Source of the DNA: Delphinapterus leucas
Taxonomy: Eukaryota > Chordata > Mammalia > Artiodactyla > Monodontidae
Direction of reading: 5' to 3'
DNA length: 64,000 nucleotides
NCBI RefSeq assembly: GCF_002288925.2
Contig: NW_022098050.1
Coordinates: forward strand, 5,099,882 to 5,163,881
Within the stretch, counting starts at the first letter, position 1. Each line of letters starts with the position of its first letter. The position numbers were made by a program, and so were the translations under genes. Under the pieces are notes generated by a model. It had not been told where the DNA came from, did not search any database, and was given only the letters and a program-made list of their open reading frames with translations. This document shows, one piece after another, positions 11,260 to 21,775 of the stretch.

Positions 11260-11404
11260 GGGACTTCCCTGGCCTTCCAGTGATTAAGACTCCGCCCTTC
11301 TAATGTAGGGGGCACGGGTTTGATCCCTGGTCGGGGAACTAAGATCCCACATGAATCACTTTTTTTGGTGCAGCTGGCCAAAAAAAAATACACAAATAAA
11401 TAAA
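11260..11404 (+). repeat. CHR-type SINE (short form)
   Basis: It begins gggacttccctgg, has the B-box region ggtttgatccc and the downstream gaactaagatcccac, then an A-rich tail with a run of T. It is about 120 bp from a copy in the opposite orientation. Confidence 0.9.
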
Positions 11405-12000
11405 TTTTTTTTTTAAAAAAAGAGAGAGTAAGGTAATTACGGGCATGTGCTTCAGGAAAAGCTAGGTGTCCAGGCTTGCAGGGAGTAGCTCTGTAGTTCT
11501 GGTGAGGATCGAGACCTAAGAAATTAGGAGAGTAAAGCATGAGGCCAGAGGAGCCATTATCGCCTGGAGAGGCTCATGGGAGCATGGGATGCAAGTATAC
11601 AGGCTTTTGTCAGAGGAGCCAGGGTTCCTGGGTGTGCACGCTGAAGGCGGGCCTTGGACGTTCCTATCCTTGCTAAGTGCCACAGAATATCGGCCCCAGG
11701 AGGTGAGAGAGGGACGTCCTAGCCAAGAAGAGCAAGACAGAGCCCAAAACTCCTTAGAGTATTTTGCCTGTTGCCAACCACTTGGTCCTTACTTGGTGGC
11801 AAAAGACTGAGACCACCCTTCTTCTCCAGACCCTTAGAAACCAGAAGAGTGGGTTCTGGTCACAGGTGACCTTGGGCAATCGGAGTTCTTCTCTCAATCC
11901 CATGCCGCCGTTTGACTTTGAACAGTAACTATGGCATTATGATGCATTTGATAGCAAAGCAAGTCTTTTTTAAGGATGAATAATTCCTCCATGATAAAAA
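11405..12000. other. unique sequence with a short MIR piece
   Basis: A plus-strand MIR fragment is visible at about 11838-11905 (gtgaccttgggcaatc). The rest shows no repeat, exon or clear motif. Confidence 0.4.
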
Positions 12001-12002
12001 TA

Positions 12003-12240
12003 GCTACTGTTTATTGAGGGCCTTCGCTCTTTTCAGTTACTTTATTAGGTAGATTCCCAAGTTACCTCACCAAAGCCCCAAAAATAACCCTATGGGTTAA
12101 GTATTATGATTCACATTTTACAGCTAAGGAGACTGAAGCTCACAATTGCCCTCCCGAAATATATAGCTAATCTAACTGAGTTTGGCGACGGGGATTCTAC
12201 CTGACTCCAAACCTGGGCTCTTTCCAGTAGAGTAATTGTT
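12003..12240 (-). repeat. MIR SINE
   Basis: It has the reverse-strand MIR order: tactgtttattgaggg, then catttaccttgtg-like text, acattttacagctaaggag and ttctacctgactcc. It is diverged but in the expected order. Confidence 0.75.
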
Positions 12241-12249
12241 TGTCTCCCA

Positions 12250-12810
12250 CGCATATGCACTGTTCCCCCAAGCCTTAAACTATTTCTGGGATCAGATCCT
12301 ACATAGCTTCTCCAATCCTGTCCCTCTGGGGTCGTCTTGACAACTCGCCAACTGGAGTAAATATCATAAAAGGAGTTTGTTTCTTTCTGGGATCAGCAGG
12401 TCTTGGTTGATCTGCTGTGTTCACCATGGGAACCTAAGAATTTATCATCTATGTGAAGAGTTGCCTTCCTCTCAGGTAAGCTTTGAAAAAGTGAGGGGCC
12501 AAGTTCAAGGGAAGGACTTCCTCCCCAGAACAAGTAGATTGTCTAGCTCTGTTTGGAAAATTTCTGCACCTCCACCAGTACTAAATTATGGCTCAGCGTT
12601 CGGTGAGATTATAAACCACCTTGCCCTTTCAGACTTCTGGGCAACGTTTTTCCCAGCTTTGGGCTTTGATAAAGATTACTCTGCTCTTACCATGGGGAGA
12701 GCTAAAGCAGGGAAGAGAGGATATTGGGAGAACCCACTACACAGCCCCTCTGAAGTTCTTGAATTTGGGGAGGAGGAGGGCCACTAGCCCTTTTCAGCTC
12801 TTAGGAGAAC
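12250..12810. other. unique sequence, nothing recognised
   Basis: There is no repeat family and no accepted exon. The plus-strand frame at 12377-12787 shows no known domain and ordinary non-coding composition. Confidence 0.4.
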
Positions 12811-12814
12811 AATA

Positions 12815-13020
12815 GCTAGGATTTATTAAGGGCTCACTATCCACCAGGCACAGTTCTAAACACTTTATATGCATTACTAATCTCATTTCACATATGGGCA
12901 AACTACCCCATAATAAAGGTACTATTATTATCCCCATTTCACAGATGAGGAAACTGATGCTTAGAGGATAATTAACTTGCCTGCTTGCCTGGACACTCAT
13001 TGCCTGATTCCTAGAGCCTG
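12815..13020 (-). repeat. MIR SINE
   Basis: The reverse-strand MIR signature runs ggatttattaagggctcac, ccaccaggcacagttctaaac and cacagatgaggaaactgatgc. Confidence 0.85.
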
Positions 13021-14009
13021 AACTTTGATCCATGCAGTCTTTCCAACTCTCCAGGCACCTGTGGTCAACGTCATTACTCTGCCAATTCCACAGGCGCATC
13101 ATAATTAGGTGCTTTCTTTGGATCTAAAGGAAATGGCCTTCACTGCATGCTGGCATGCCAACGATGCCCTCTGAGGACATGACGACAGTGAATTTGTCCC
13201 AAAGGTCTCTCTGAGATGCCTCTTGTGTTCTGTCGCTTTCCAAGATGCAGCCTGTTCAGGGTAAGCAGAAGCTCTGGGATGACGCCCGTGACGGAGTGTG
13301 GTCACATCCCTGCCCTGGTCTCTTTGACAAAGCATGCTGGCCAGTCGGCGGATGCCCTCACCAGTTCAATGCCAGTGGTTGCGCCGGGACCTTCCTGCCC
13401 TATTTGCTGGCACAGGGAGCGTGCAGGAGGGAAGATCAATCTCCAAGATAATTCAGGTTCTGTCTTTCTTCAAACCAGCCTCTGTCCTCTGCTCTAGCTC
13501 CGCCGACAATGATTAATGCGCCACTGACTATTTCCTTTCTTCGGCTTCTCCCTGGCTTTGGGGTTTATTTCACAGCCTTTGCCAGAGTTTCTCCTCAGCA
13601 GAGAGTAAATACTTGGAGATTGGAGCACAGCCCTTGGTGTTACTCAGAAAGCGTCCCAGGCAGCAGGTGGCACGGGGCCATCCCTGGAGTAGGTGATGCC
13701 ACTGTTTAGGGTTCAGTGCTAACCCACCACCTCCACCAATGAAAGCCTAATCTTTTAATTATTCTGAAAATACCCAAACTAAGGATGGCAGGGAAGACAA
13801 TTAATAGGATTCATACGGTCTAGTCCTCATTTGTAATTATATATTATTATTTTTCTCCCTACTTTGTTCCAATAATGATTTAAGGCTGCTTCCAAAGATA
13901 CACAAAACCCAGCAAAGATAAATAGAGTGGGACGTGAATTATAATGTCATGCCCACTCACAACCTCTGTGCTCCGTTCCACATATAGAACTGAATTCATA
14001 ACGCCTTTC
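13020..14009. other. unique sequence, nothing recognised
   Basis: This is repeat-free. A small homeodomain-rich patch (caatgattaatgcgcc near 13506) stands out. Otherwise no gene or repeat is visible. Confidence 0.4.
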
Positions 14010-14024
14010 AAAAATGAGGTAATT

Positions 14025-14414
14025 GGGACTTCCATGGTGGGGCAGCAGTTAAGAATTCGCCTGCCAATGCAGGGGACACGGGTTTGAGCCCTGGTCCGGG
14101 AAGATCCCACATGCCGCAGAGCAAGTAAGCCCGTGCAGCACAACTACCAAGCCTGCGCTCTAGAGCCCGCGAGCCACAACTACTGAGCCCACATGCCACA
14201 ACTACTGAGCCCGCGTGCCGCAACTACTGAAGCCCGCGTGCCGCAACTACTGAAGCCCCCGTGCCTAGAGCCTGTGCTCTGCAACGAGAAGCCACTGTAA
14301 TGAGAAGCCCACGCACCGCAACAAAGAGTAGCCCCGCTCGCTGCAACTAGAGGAAGCCCGCGTGCAGCAACGAAGACCCAACGCAGCCAAAAATAAATAC
14401 ATTTATAAAAAAAG
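14025..14414 (+). repeat. CHR-2-type SINE, full length, with target-site duplication
   Basis: It starts gggacttccatggtgg, has the B box ggtttgagccctggt, then the long CHR-2 tail and an A-rich end. A perfect 15-bp target-site duplication aaaaatgaggtaatt flanks it (14010-14024 and 14415-14429). Its tail holds four copies of a 22-23-base unit (14164-14253), more than in the copy at 30614. Confidence 0.95.
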
Positions 14415-14499
14415 AAAAATGAGGTAATTCTGCTGTTTTGGTGGCAACACTAGGTTCTTTGAAAAGCAAGGGGGTGGTACACAGTAATGAAAGGACCGG

Positions 14500-14622
14500 G
14501 GAGGGCACAAGAGATCCCATTTCTAATGCTGATTCCCTCGGTGTGTGACCTTGGGCAAGTCACTCACCTTCTCTGGACTTTGGATTCTAAAATCCTCAAA
14601 TGTCTCTGCCCATCTCTGAGGC
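14500..14622 (+). repeat. MIR SINE fragment
   Basis: The plus-strand MIR core reads gtgtgaccttgggcaagtcactcacc followed by tctctggactttgg. Confidence 0.8.
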
Positions 14623-14729
14623 CTCCCCGCCACCATCATCACCATCACGCAGGTGGAAGCCAGTACTGCCCATCTAGCATGAGACCCCCTAGGAATTACT
14701 ATTAGAGAAATGGGTTCCCAGGAATACCT

Positions 14730-14736
<7 letters not shown>

Positions 14737-14824
<88 letters not shown>

Positions 14825-14833
14825 AGAGAGAGA
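14737..14833. repeat. compound (TC)n(CA)n(GA)n microsatellite
   Basis: About 21 TC units (14737-14778) are followed by about 19 CA units (to 14820) and six AG units (14821-14832). The TC and AG ends are complementary, so one strand could fold back on itself. The repetitive C/V and R/E peptides read across it are artefacts. Confidence 0.95.
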
Positions 14834-14839
14834 AAAATC

Positions 14840-15235
14840 TTCCCGGACACTGGAACAATGGAACTTGAATGGTCTCTTCCCCTAAGGCAAGAACCCTTTC
14901 TAATCTTTAGCTAAAGAGACACTTCTGGGATCAGGGTAGCATGGAGAATGTCCTTCTGAGAGGCAGGGGTCTCTCCCTCCCTCAGGTGTGAGCTACTTTC
15001 CTTCCTCCTCCTATAGTTCAAGATCCTCTTAGAACTCAGCCCGACTCTCCAGATCCAGTCTCAACTGCCTTCACTCCCTCCTAACCCCATTTTTCATTTG
15101 TTTATCAATTCCAGTACCTAACACCACTGGCCTCAAGGCCGCCAGGAAGACTGATTTTAAAATGCAGGCCTGCCTCAAAAGCACACTCTCAATAGGATTC
15201 CATTTACCTCAAGTTTTAAAGTGGGCAAAGCCAAT
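14840..15235. other. unique sequence, nothing recognised
   Basis: This is non-repetitive text with no exon or motif that I can support. Confidence 0.4.
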
Positions 15236-15239
15236 CTAA

Positions 15240-15489
15240 AGTGTCAAAAGTCAGCCTAGGGGTGACCCTGGAGGAAGGGGGACAGTGGAGAGGGGCATGC
15301 CCCTTGGGAGGGGGCACAACAGGGAGTTCGGGGTGGGGGGCCTGGGAATACGCTGCGTCTCGACCTGGGTGCTGGCTACGCGGGTGTGCCCAGCTTGTAA
15401 AGATTCACCAAGCTGTACATTTAGGATTTAGATACTTTTCTGTCTGTGTGCTGCACTTCAATAGAATGTTAACAAAATAAAAAATATAA
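15240..15489 (+). repeat. old L1 3' end
   Basis: The end reads gacctgggtgctggctacgc, caccaagctgtacatttagg, tttctgtctgtgtgctgcac and ttcaatagaatgttaac, then an A-rich tail. This is the usual close of an L1M-class 3' untranslated region. Confidence 0.75.
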
Positions 15490-15491
15490 TA

Positions 15492-15639
15492 GGGGATTCC
15501 CTGGCTGGCCAGTGCTTAGGACTCTGTGCTTTCACTACCGAGGGCGCAGCTTCGATCCCTGGTTGGGGAACTAATATGATCCCCGCAAGCCGCGGGGACG
15601 TGGCCAAAAAGAAAAAAAATACAATAAATAAAAAAATAC
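15492..15639 (+). repeat. CHR-type SINE (short form)
   Basis: It begins ggggattccctggctgg, has the B-box region cttcgatccctggtt and ends cgtggccaaaaag with an A-rich tail. A second SINE is inserted in that tail. It lies at the 3' end of the L1 piece. Confidence 0.9.
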
Positions 15640-15860
15640 GGGGGCTTCCCTGGTGGCGCTAGTGGTTGAGAGTCCGCCTGCCAATGCAGGGGACACGGGT
15701 TCGTGCCCCCGTTCAGGAAGATCCCACATGCCGCGGAGCGGCTGGGCCCATGGGCCATGGCCGCTGACCCTGCACGTCTGGAGCCTGTGCTCCGCAACGG
15801 GAGAGGCAACAACAGTGAGAGGCCCGTGTACCGCAAAAAAAAAAAAAAAAAAAAGAGTAA
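15640..15860 (+). repeat. young CHR-type SINE nested in a SINE tail
   Basis: It begins ggggcttccctggtggcg and has the body gcggagcggctgggcccatg, ending gaggcccgtgtaccgc plus a long poly(A). This subfamily is the one common in toothed whales. The sequence aaaaaatacg precedes it and recurs after its tail (near 15863-15875), the expected target-site duplication. It sits in the tail of the SINE at 15492. Confidence 0.93.
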
Positions 15861-15875
15861 AAAAAAAAAAAATAC

Positions 15876-16510
15876 GCAAACAAACTGGGGAAGGAGAAGG
15901 CTTATAATTGCATGCGAGCTCTTGGGCAGGAGAGCCGGCTGCAGGAGAGCGGGGGACACTCTGGGTGGAGTCGGGGTGGGGAGGCAGGGCAGTGAGGTTT
16001 TTCTAGAGACAGCCAGGAAGCACGGTTTAAAATCACGGGAACAGAAGCAAACTTTCTGCTCCATGATAGAAGCAAGTCGTTGAGAGCAGTGCACCAGGTG
16101 GATGGGCCATGCTCAGGGGGAGGATTCACAGCACCCTGCCCACGGCCCAGGATACCAGTGCAAGAGCAGCAAGTACACAGCGTTAGCGGTTGGCCAGGCC
16201 CCCTGATCTGGCCTTTCCTGCCATCTTCCTCTCCTCCGCAGGAACTTCCTTCCACTCCAGACAAACCGCACTTTTCACTCTCCCCTAGACAGGTGAGCCT
16301 TTCCCCCACTGGTCCCCATGAATGTTCCCCTCCGGGAACCCCTTTCTCCCTTCTTTCCTCTAACCCTGCTTCTTCTCCCTGGTTCCCACACACCACCTGG
16401 TCATGATACCCAGTTATGGCCAGAAAGCAGTCCAGGGACCGGGGAGTCACCTCTGAGCTCTCTGACCACCCCACTCCTCCTGGGGCACATCCTGGGGAGC
16501 AAAATGGATG
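15876..16510. other. unique sequence, nothing recognised
   Basis: There is no repeat family and no accepted exon. Long frames on both strands lack domains. Confidence 0.4.
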
Positions 16511-16514
16511 CCTG

Positions 16515-16960
16515 TCCTTGAGGTGCTTGTATTCCAGCAGGAGAGAGATGGATGATAAACAATAAAGGTAACGGGTCTTAAAATTGCCTCGGACAGTAGA
16601 CAGTGATACACACCAAGGAAAGACAAGTGGGAGCAGGTAAGGGCCAGCAGGAGGGCAGGGGGTCGGGAGAAGGGGTCAGGATTCAGGGGTGGTCAGGGGA
16701 ACCCTCTTTGAGAAGGTGAGAGGTGAGCAAAGACTCGAAGGAGGTGAGGGAGCCCAGAGGATTTCTGGAGGAAGAGAGTTGCAGGCAGAGGCATAGCCAG
16801 TGCAAAGGACCTGTGGCGGGAGGGTGCCTGCGGTGTGTAAGGAACAAGCAGGATTCCAGTGTGGCCAGAGTGTAAAGCAGGAGGATGGATCAGAGAGGTA
16901 ATAGAGGGCACAGCGCCCTGGAGCCAGAGCAATGGTACCCCTACAGCTTTCACTACTGAG
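16515..16960 (+). repeat. ancient LINE-type repeat
   Basis: Text such as cttgtattccagcaggagag, agacagtgatacacacc, gaaccctctttgagaagg and agtgcaaaggacctgtggcg follows the order of a widespread old mammalian repeat (L2/L1ME class; family not settled). Related pieces lie at 17265 and 25425. Confidence 0.6.
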
Positions 16961-17260
16961 ATGAAGGTGAAAACCCTCAGCCAGCTCACCAGGCCCTACC
17001 CTTCAGACCTTTGCTCTCGGCTTCTGTTTCCAGCCCCTTCCCACATCCGGGCCATCCCAGGAGACTGCCCGGATCCGTCTTCCCTCCACCCCACTCTCCT
17101 AGTCATTTGGAGCTCTATCTAAACAGCATTGCCTCTAAGACACATTCCCCCGAGCCAGGTTAGTCCCCCAGCTTCGCCCTCTCAAACCACCTGGTCCTTA
17201 GCCTTACATCACAGGCCTCACCAGTTCGCAGCAATCTATCTTTAAGTCTATAATTAGTTC
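16960..17260. other. unique or unclassified sequence
   Basis: C-rich text with no clear repeat assignment and no exon. Confidence 0.35.
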
Positions 17261-17264
17261 ATTT

Positions 17265-17575
17265 GGTTCATCGCCATCTCTGACAGGTGTTTACTGTATG
17301 CCAAGCACTGTCCTGGGCACCAGGGCACCGTGGAGAACAAGATTGACAGGGTCCCTGATGATATGAGCTGCAAAGATGAAACAGGGCAGCGTGGCTGCGA
17401 AGGGTGGGGATGGCGGGAGGCCTCATCCCGGGCATGGCTTTTGAGCTGAGAGGGGACCAGCTGTCTGGGGATACGGGAAAAAGAGCTCCAGGCAGCTGAA
17501 AGGTAAGTGCGCAGGTCCTGAAGTACGACTGCCCCTGAACTATTTGAGCAAGTGAACGACGACGGCCTGTGTGGC
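17265..17575 (+). repeat. ancient LINE-type repeat
   Basis: It has the phrases gtatgccaagcactgtcctgg and ccagggcaccgtggagaac, then aaagagctccaggcagctg. It is in the same family and order as 16515-16960, here with the 5' part better kept. Confidence 0.6.
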
Positions 17576-17579
17576 TGGA

Positions 17580-18880
17580 GCCGAAGGGGCTTGTCTCTCC
17601 AGCTAGAAAGGCGGTCCCACAAGACCCAGGACCCCTGTGTTTCCTCTGTGGCTGCACCCACTGTGCCTGCCCACAGCTGCCACTCACCACATTTGTTGGA
17701 TGAAGGAGTAGAAATTTCATTTCTGCGCCTCCTTCAATCCCACTTTATCCCTGAACTCTTCCCAGTCGTCTCCAGACCTCCAAGAACACTTCCTCCCCTA
17801 AGCCAAAACCTCAGAACCTTTGCTTGAGATCCTTGGATGGTCAGCTTGGGGCCGGGCAACCCCTTGAAATAGTGCAAAAATGGTGGCCTTGGTGCCCGTG
17901 TCCATTTTTCCGGGGGCGCATGCATCAAAGTCCGGAAGGTCTGAGACCTGACCTTTCAAAACGTTTATGAAACAGTGACCCGAATCCCTGGCTTTGCAGA
18001 TGTGGGAACTGGGGTGTAGAGGACGGACCATGTATCCCGGGCTCCCCATCAGGCCGCCAGCTGCTAGGCCACGAGACCCACCTGATGTGGCTTCAGGAAG
18101 CTGGTGTGGGTGCTCTCTCTTTAACACTTGCAGCCTCACAGACGCATGTGAGGTGCCTTGCCGCCGGCCCCTTCTGTTTGGTTGTCCTCGCTTTAACCTG
18201 CAACGCGCTCTAAGTCCCTTGTGGCTGACGTCCTTCCTCCTGGGATTATGCATTCCTTGGGGGCAGCATGGGCTTCTTGGATTTTTTTAAAATGTTACTT
18301 AACCCTACTCTTTACTTCTGCGTCTACACACTTCCAACTGAGGGACCCCACGAGCACCAGCTGCCCAGTCAGCTCCCTCCTCCCACGCCTGAAGGACCAC
18401 GGAAGCCGCCACGTGGGGCCTTCACTGGCTTGTGGTCAGGCCTGTGGCTGGATATTCTTAGCAGCCTTCAGCCGTTCATCCCGAGATCTCAACTCCCCTG
18501 CCACCAGGGCTTAGATCGCTCACCGCCAGGGCCAGGATGTTCTCTGTTTCCAAGCAGACAACTCAGAGTCCAGAGTGAAGAGAAGCGCGCTTGTTTCAAA
18601 GGCCCACAGCCCAGCGTCACACTCAGCCAGTGGCTGCGCACTGCCGCCTGGGCCTGCCGAGCAGCCAGACTGTTGGGAGAACGCGTTCTGACTTAGCAGG
18701 AACTGCGCGGCGCAGCAGGGGCTCTTGGCCACAGCAGGGCGGTTAGTGTGGCTGACCTCTTTCCTGGGCCCTGGGGCAACTCGGAGGCCAGGGAGTCTCA
18801 GATACTGGCTGACCTTCCTTTCTACAGGTCGAAGGCATCCACTGTGGGTCAAGAGGCAATTCTTTTTGGTCGTTTCTTAC
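17580..18880. other. unique sequence, nothing recognised
   Basis: Repeat-free. Several open frames of 90-150 codons exist on both strands, but none has a domain, a biased codon pattern or a believable start, and they overlap each other. A T-rich stretch closes it at the L1. Confidence 0.4.
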
Positions 18881-18883
18881 CAT

Positions 18884-19335
18884 TATTATTTTTTTAATTT
18901 TAATTTTATATTGGAGTATAGTTGACTTACAATGTTGTGTTAGTTTCAGGGGTACAGCAAAGTGATTCAGTTATACATACATATATCCGTTCTTTTTCAG
19001 ATTCTTTTCCGTTATAGTTTATTGCAAAATATTGAGTATAGTTCCCTGTGCTATACAGTAGGTCCCTGTTGTTTATTTTATATATAGTAGTGTGTATATG
19101 TTAATCCCCAACTCCTAATTTATCCCTCTCCCCACCCTTCCCCCCGCCCCCCCCCCGTAACCAGAAGTTTGTTTTTGAAGTCTGTGAGTCTGTTTCTGTT
19201 TTGTAAATAAGTTCAGTTGTATCATTTTTTTTAGATTCCACATATAAGTGATCTCCTATGATATTTGTCTTTCTCTTTCTGACTTCACTCAGTATGATAA
19301 TCTCTAGGTCCATCCATGTAAGCAGCAACTTTAAA
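18884..19335 (-). repeat. cetartiodactyl L1 3' end, 5'-truncated
   Basis: On the minus strand this is an L1 3' untranslated region. The plus strand reads ttggagtatagttgacttac, ttagtttcaggggtacagc, agattcttttccgttatag and gtccatccatgtaagcag. Poly(T) at 18884 marks its tail. A C-run (19141-19157) is an unstable tract within it. This L1 type is common in pig, cow and whale genomes. Confidence 0.85.
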
Positions 19336-19344
19336 AAAAAAAAA

Positions 19345-19553
19345 CGGGGGGCTTCCCTGGTGGCGCAGTGGTTGAGAGTCCGCCTGCCGATGCGGGGGAC
19401 GCGGGCTCGTGCCCCGGTCCGGGAGGGTCCCACATGCCGCGGAGCGGCTGGGCCCGTGAGCCATGGCCGCTGAGCCTGCGCGTCCGGAGCCTGTGCTCCG
19501 CAGCGGGAGAGGCCACAACAGTGAGAGGCCCGCGTACCGCAAAAAAAAAAAAA
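19345..19553 (+). repeat. young CHR-type SINE
   Basis: It begins cttccctggtggcgcagtgg and has B box ggctcgtgccccgg and body gcggagcggctgggcccgtg, ending gaggcccgcgtaccgc plus poly(A). It is the less mutated of the two odontocete-type copies, still rich in CpG, so probably recent. It abuts the truncated end of the L1. The flanks (A-run then G-run on both sides) hint at a target-site duplication. Confidence 0.94.
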
Positions 19554-19559
19554 GGGGGG

Positions 19560-20890
19560 GGGGGTCCTGGGGATCAGAAATCCCCGTTGTGGCTCTTTCC
19601 TGAAATCCTTGGGTGAATTCCCCTTCTGGATGAACCTGTTTCTCCCACCCTGGAGGGTACCTCACACCTGGCCTGCCACCAAGCTGTGTGTGCAGTGGCA
19701 GGGGTGGGGACGCGGGTGGGTGGTCACTGTGGGCGGGAGGGCAGTGTAGTCAGTAGGGACGCTACAGTCAGTTAATCGCATTTTGGGGGTGAAGGTTTCT
19801 GCACATTCACCGTTCCGTCAATTAACAGTGGTGTTCAGAGGCAGAGCTCGTCGGGCCGACCCGCAGAGCTGCGGCTCTGGCAGTGGGTGTTGGCTTTGTC
19901 AGCCTTTTCTGCTGGGCTGCTACCAACACCGCATCCCTGAGCTGCGCTGTGTGCCCATCAGGACTGCAAATAATATGGCACTTGACCTCTCCCAACTCCG
20001 CACCTTTTCTTCTTGTTTTCTTCCACACTTTCTCATTTCTCTTGGGGTGGCTGGACCTACAGCTGTGTCTTACTTACCTGCATTTGTCTGGCTCCGGGAG
20101 TGTGTGTGTGTGTGTGTGTGTGTAAGGGGGTTCTGGGGGGAGCAGAAATGTTTCCTCTCTCCCGGCATCACCGTTCCACCAATCCACAGCAGATAAATGT
20201 CAGGTTCAATGTCAAAACCCCTGCGTCTTTGAGGATGCCACGTGGTGAGGAAAGGCAGCTGTGGAATGGATTTGGGGGAAGGGGCAGGGGCCTGGGAGGG
20301 GAGGAATAAGAACCAGAGAAGCTGTGATAGGAGAAACCTTCCAAATCCCCAATGGGCTCTTGGTGACTTTGGGATATGAGGACTGGGAGGAATCGTTGAG
20401 CTAGGGGTTAAGGGGACCACGAAGATTCCGAACTCAATTCTATTCTTCAAACTCTTATTAAACACTCCGTATGTATAAGTCAGGTGTTATGGGAACTAGA
20501 CTGCCCTGAAAAAGACACCCCCAGGCACCTGGGGGAAGCGGCAGGCCAGGTGGAAGATGGAGGGGTTTGTCTGGGGCCTGGGGCGTGGGGTGATAAAGGC
20601 CGGTGAGGCCAGCCTGGCTTGTCCTGTTCTGGGAGATTGCCCACACAGTCCCTTCAAAGCCAGGGAGCCAGTGGCACAGGCACGTGAGGTCCTTGCAGCC
20701 TGCTGAGCCCCTGCAGTGATGTACTAAGGGGCAGCTGCCCGGGGAAAGATGCGTGTTTGTCGGAGAGAGTGAAACTGGAGGGTTTAAGGACCTAGAGCTG
20801 GAGTTCTTCCTCACTAGGCTCACAATGGGCAGGTAATAAAATGGCAGAAATAACAGTACTAGCATGTTTGAGTCTTTACTACAGTCTCCT
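19560..20890. other. unique sequence with a (TG)n run
   Basis: There is no repeat family apart from about 11 TG units at 20101-20123. Several overlapping frames have no domain. No gene is seen. Confidence 0.4.
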
Positions 20891-20899
20891 GTCATAGAT

Positions 20900-20958
20900 T
20901 AAAAATGGCCAAAAAAAGATGGTCACAACTTCTTTGTAGCTCTCCCCACCAAAGGGTG
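20900..20958 (+). repeat. left part of an old MaLR (MLT1-like) LTR
   Basis: The phrase gatggtcacaacttctttg followed by agctctccccaccaaag is the front of the element that continues at 21362. It is split by the younger LTR at 20959. Confidence 0.6.
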
Positions 20959-21361
20959 TGTTATGGGATGAATTGTGTCCCCCCAAATCCACATTTTGGA
21001 ATCCTAAGCCCTAGTAGATCTGAATGTGACTGTATTTGGTGTTAGGGTCTTTAAAGAGGTAATTAAGTTAAAATGTGGTCATTCAAAATGAGTTCACACA
21101 GGTGGGCCCTAATCCAGTCTGACTGGGTCCTTATAAGAAGAGGAAATATGGACACAGACACACAGAGAGAAGACCATGTGAGGACACAGGAAGAAGGTAG
21201 CTGTCTACAAGCCAAAGGAGAGAGGCTTCAGAAGCCACCAACCCTGCCCACACCTTGATCTGGGACTTGCAGCCTCTAGATCTGTGAAGCAGTATATTTC
21301 GGTGGTTTTAGGGGCCTAATCTGCGGTACTTTTGTTATGGCAGCCCGAGCAGACTAATACA
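20959..21361 (+). repeat. solitary MaLR LTR, MLT1C-like
   Basis: It opens tgttatgggatgaattgtg and closes gcagactaataca, with the expected inner text aggtggccctaatcc-type, gtccttataagaagagg and cttgatctgggacttg. The TG...CA ends and a near-match 5-bp duplication (gggtg before, gagtg after) show an intact LTR inserted into an older relative. There is no internal viral gene. Confidence 0.85.
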
Positions 21362-21775
21362 GAGTGGAATCTATGTCCCCTTCCCTAGAAGCTGGGCTGG
21401 CCTGGTGACTCACTCTGACCAACAGAATGTGGCAGAAGTGATACTGTGTGACTTCTGAGATAAGGCCTTAAAAGACCTTGCAGCAACCTGCTTCACGCTC
21501 TCAGGCAATTCTGAAAATGCCACGTAAGGAAGCCAGTCTTGTGTATTAGAGGATTCGAGGTGACACGTTGGAGAGCCACTGTTCACCCCAGCTGAGAACT
21601 GGTACCGACTGCCATACTGTGCACGGGGCCATCCTGGGCCTCCCCTGAGATGAGTGAGCTGCATGAACGAGCCCGGCCAACCCACCCAATGGTGAGGAAG
21701 AAGAAATTGTTGTTGTGTTAAGCCACTGCATTTTTAGAGCAGTTTGTTACACAGCAATAACAAAGTAATACATCT
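21362..21775 (+). repeat. right part of the interrupted old MaLR LTR
   Basis: It continues gagtggaatctatgtccc, ctggcctggtgactcac and ccaacagaatgtggcagaag, and closes gccactgcatttttag, gttacacagcaataac. This restores the order broken at 20958. It is an LTR only, with no coding capacity. Confidence 0.75.

Noticed and set aside
14164..14253. Regular 22-23-base repeats that could be taken for a CRISPR array
   Set aside because: They are directly adjacent with no spacers and lie in a CHR-2 SINE tail of a mammalian genome.
15653..16083. Lysine-rich frames near the SINE poly(A) tails
   Set aside because: They translate poly(A) and SINE bodies; not genes.
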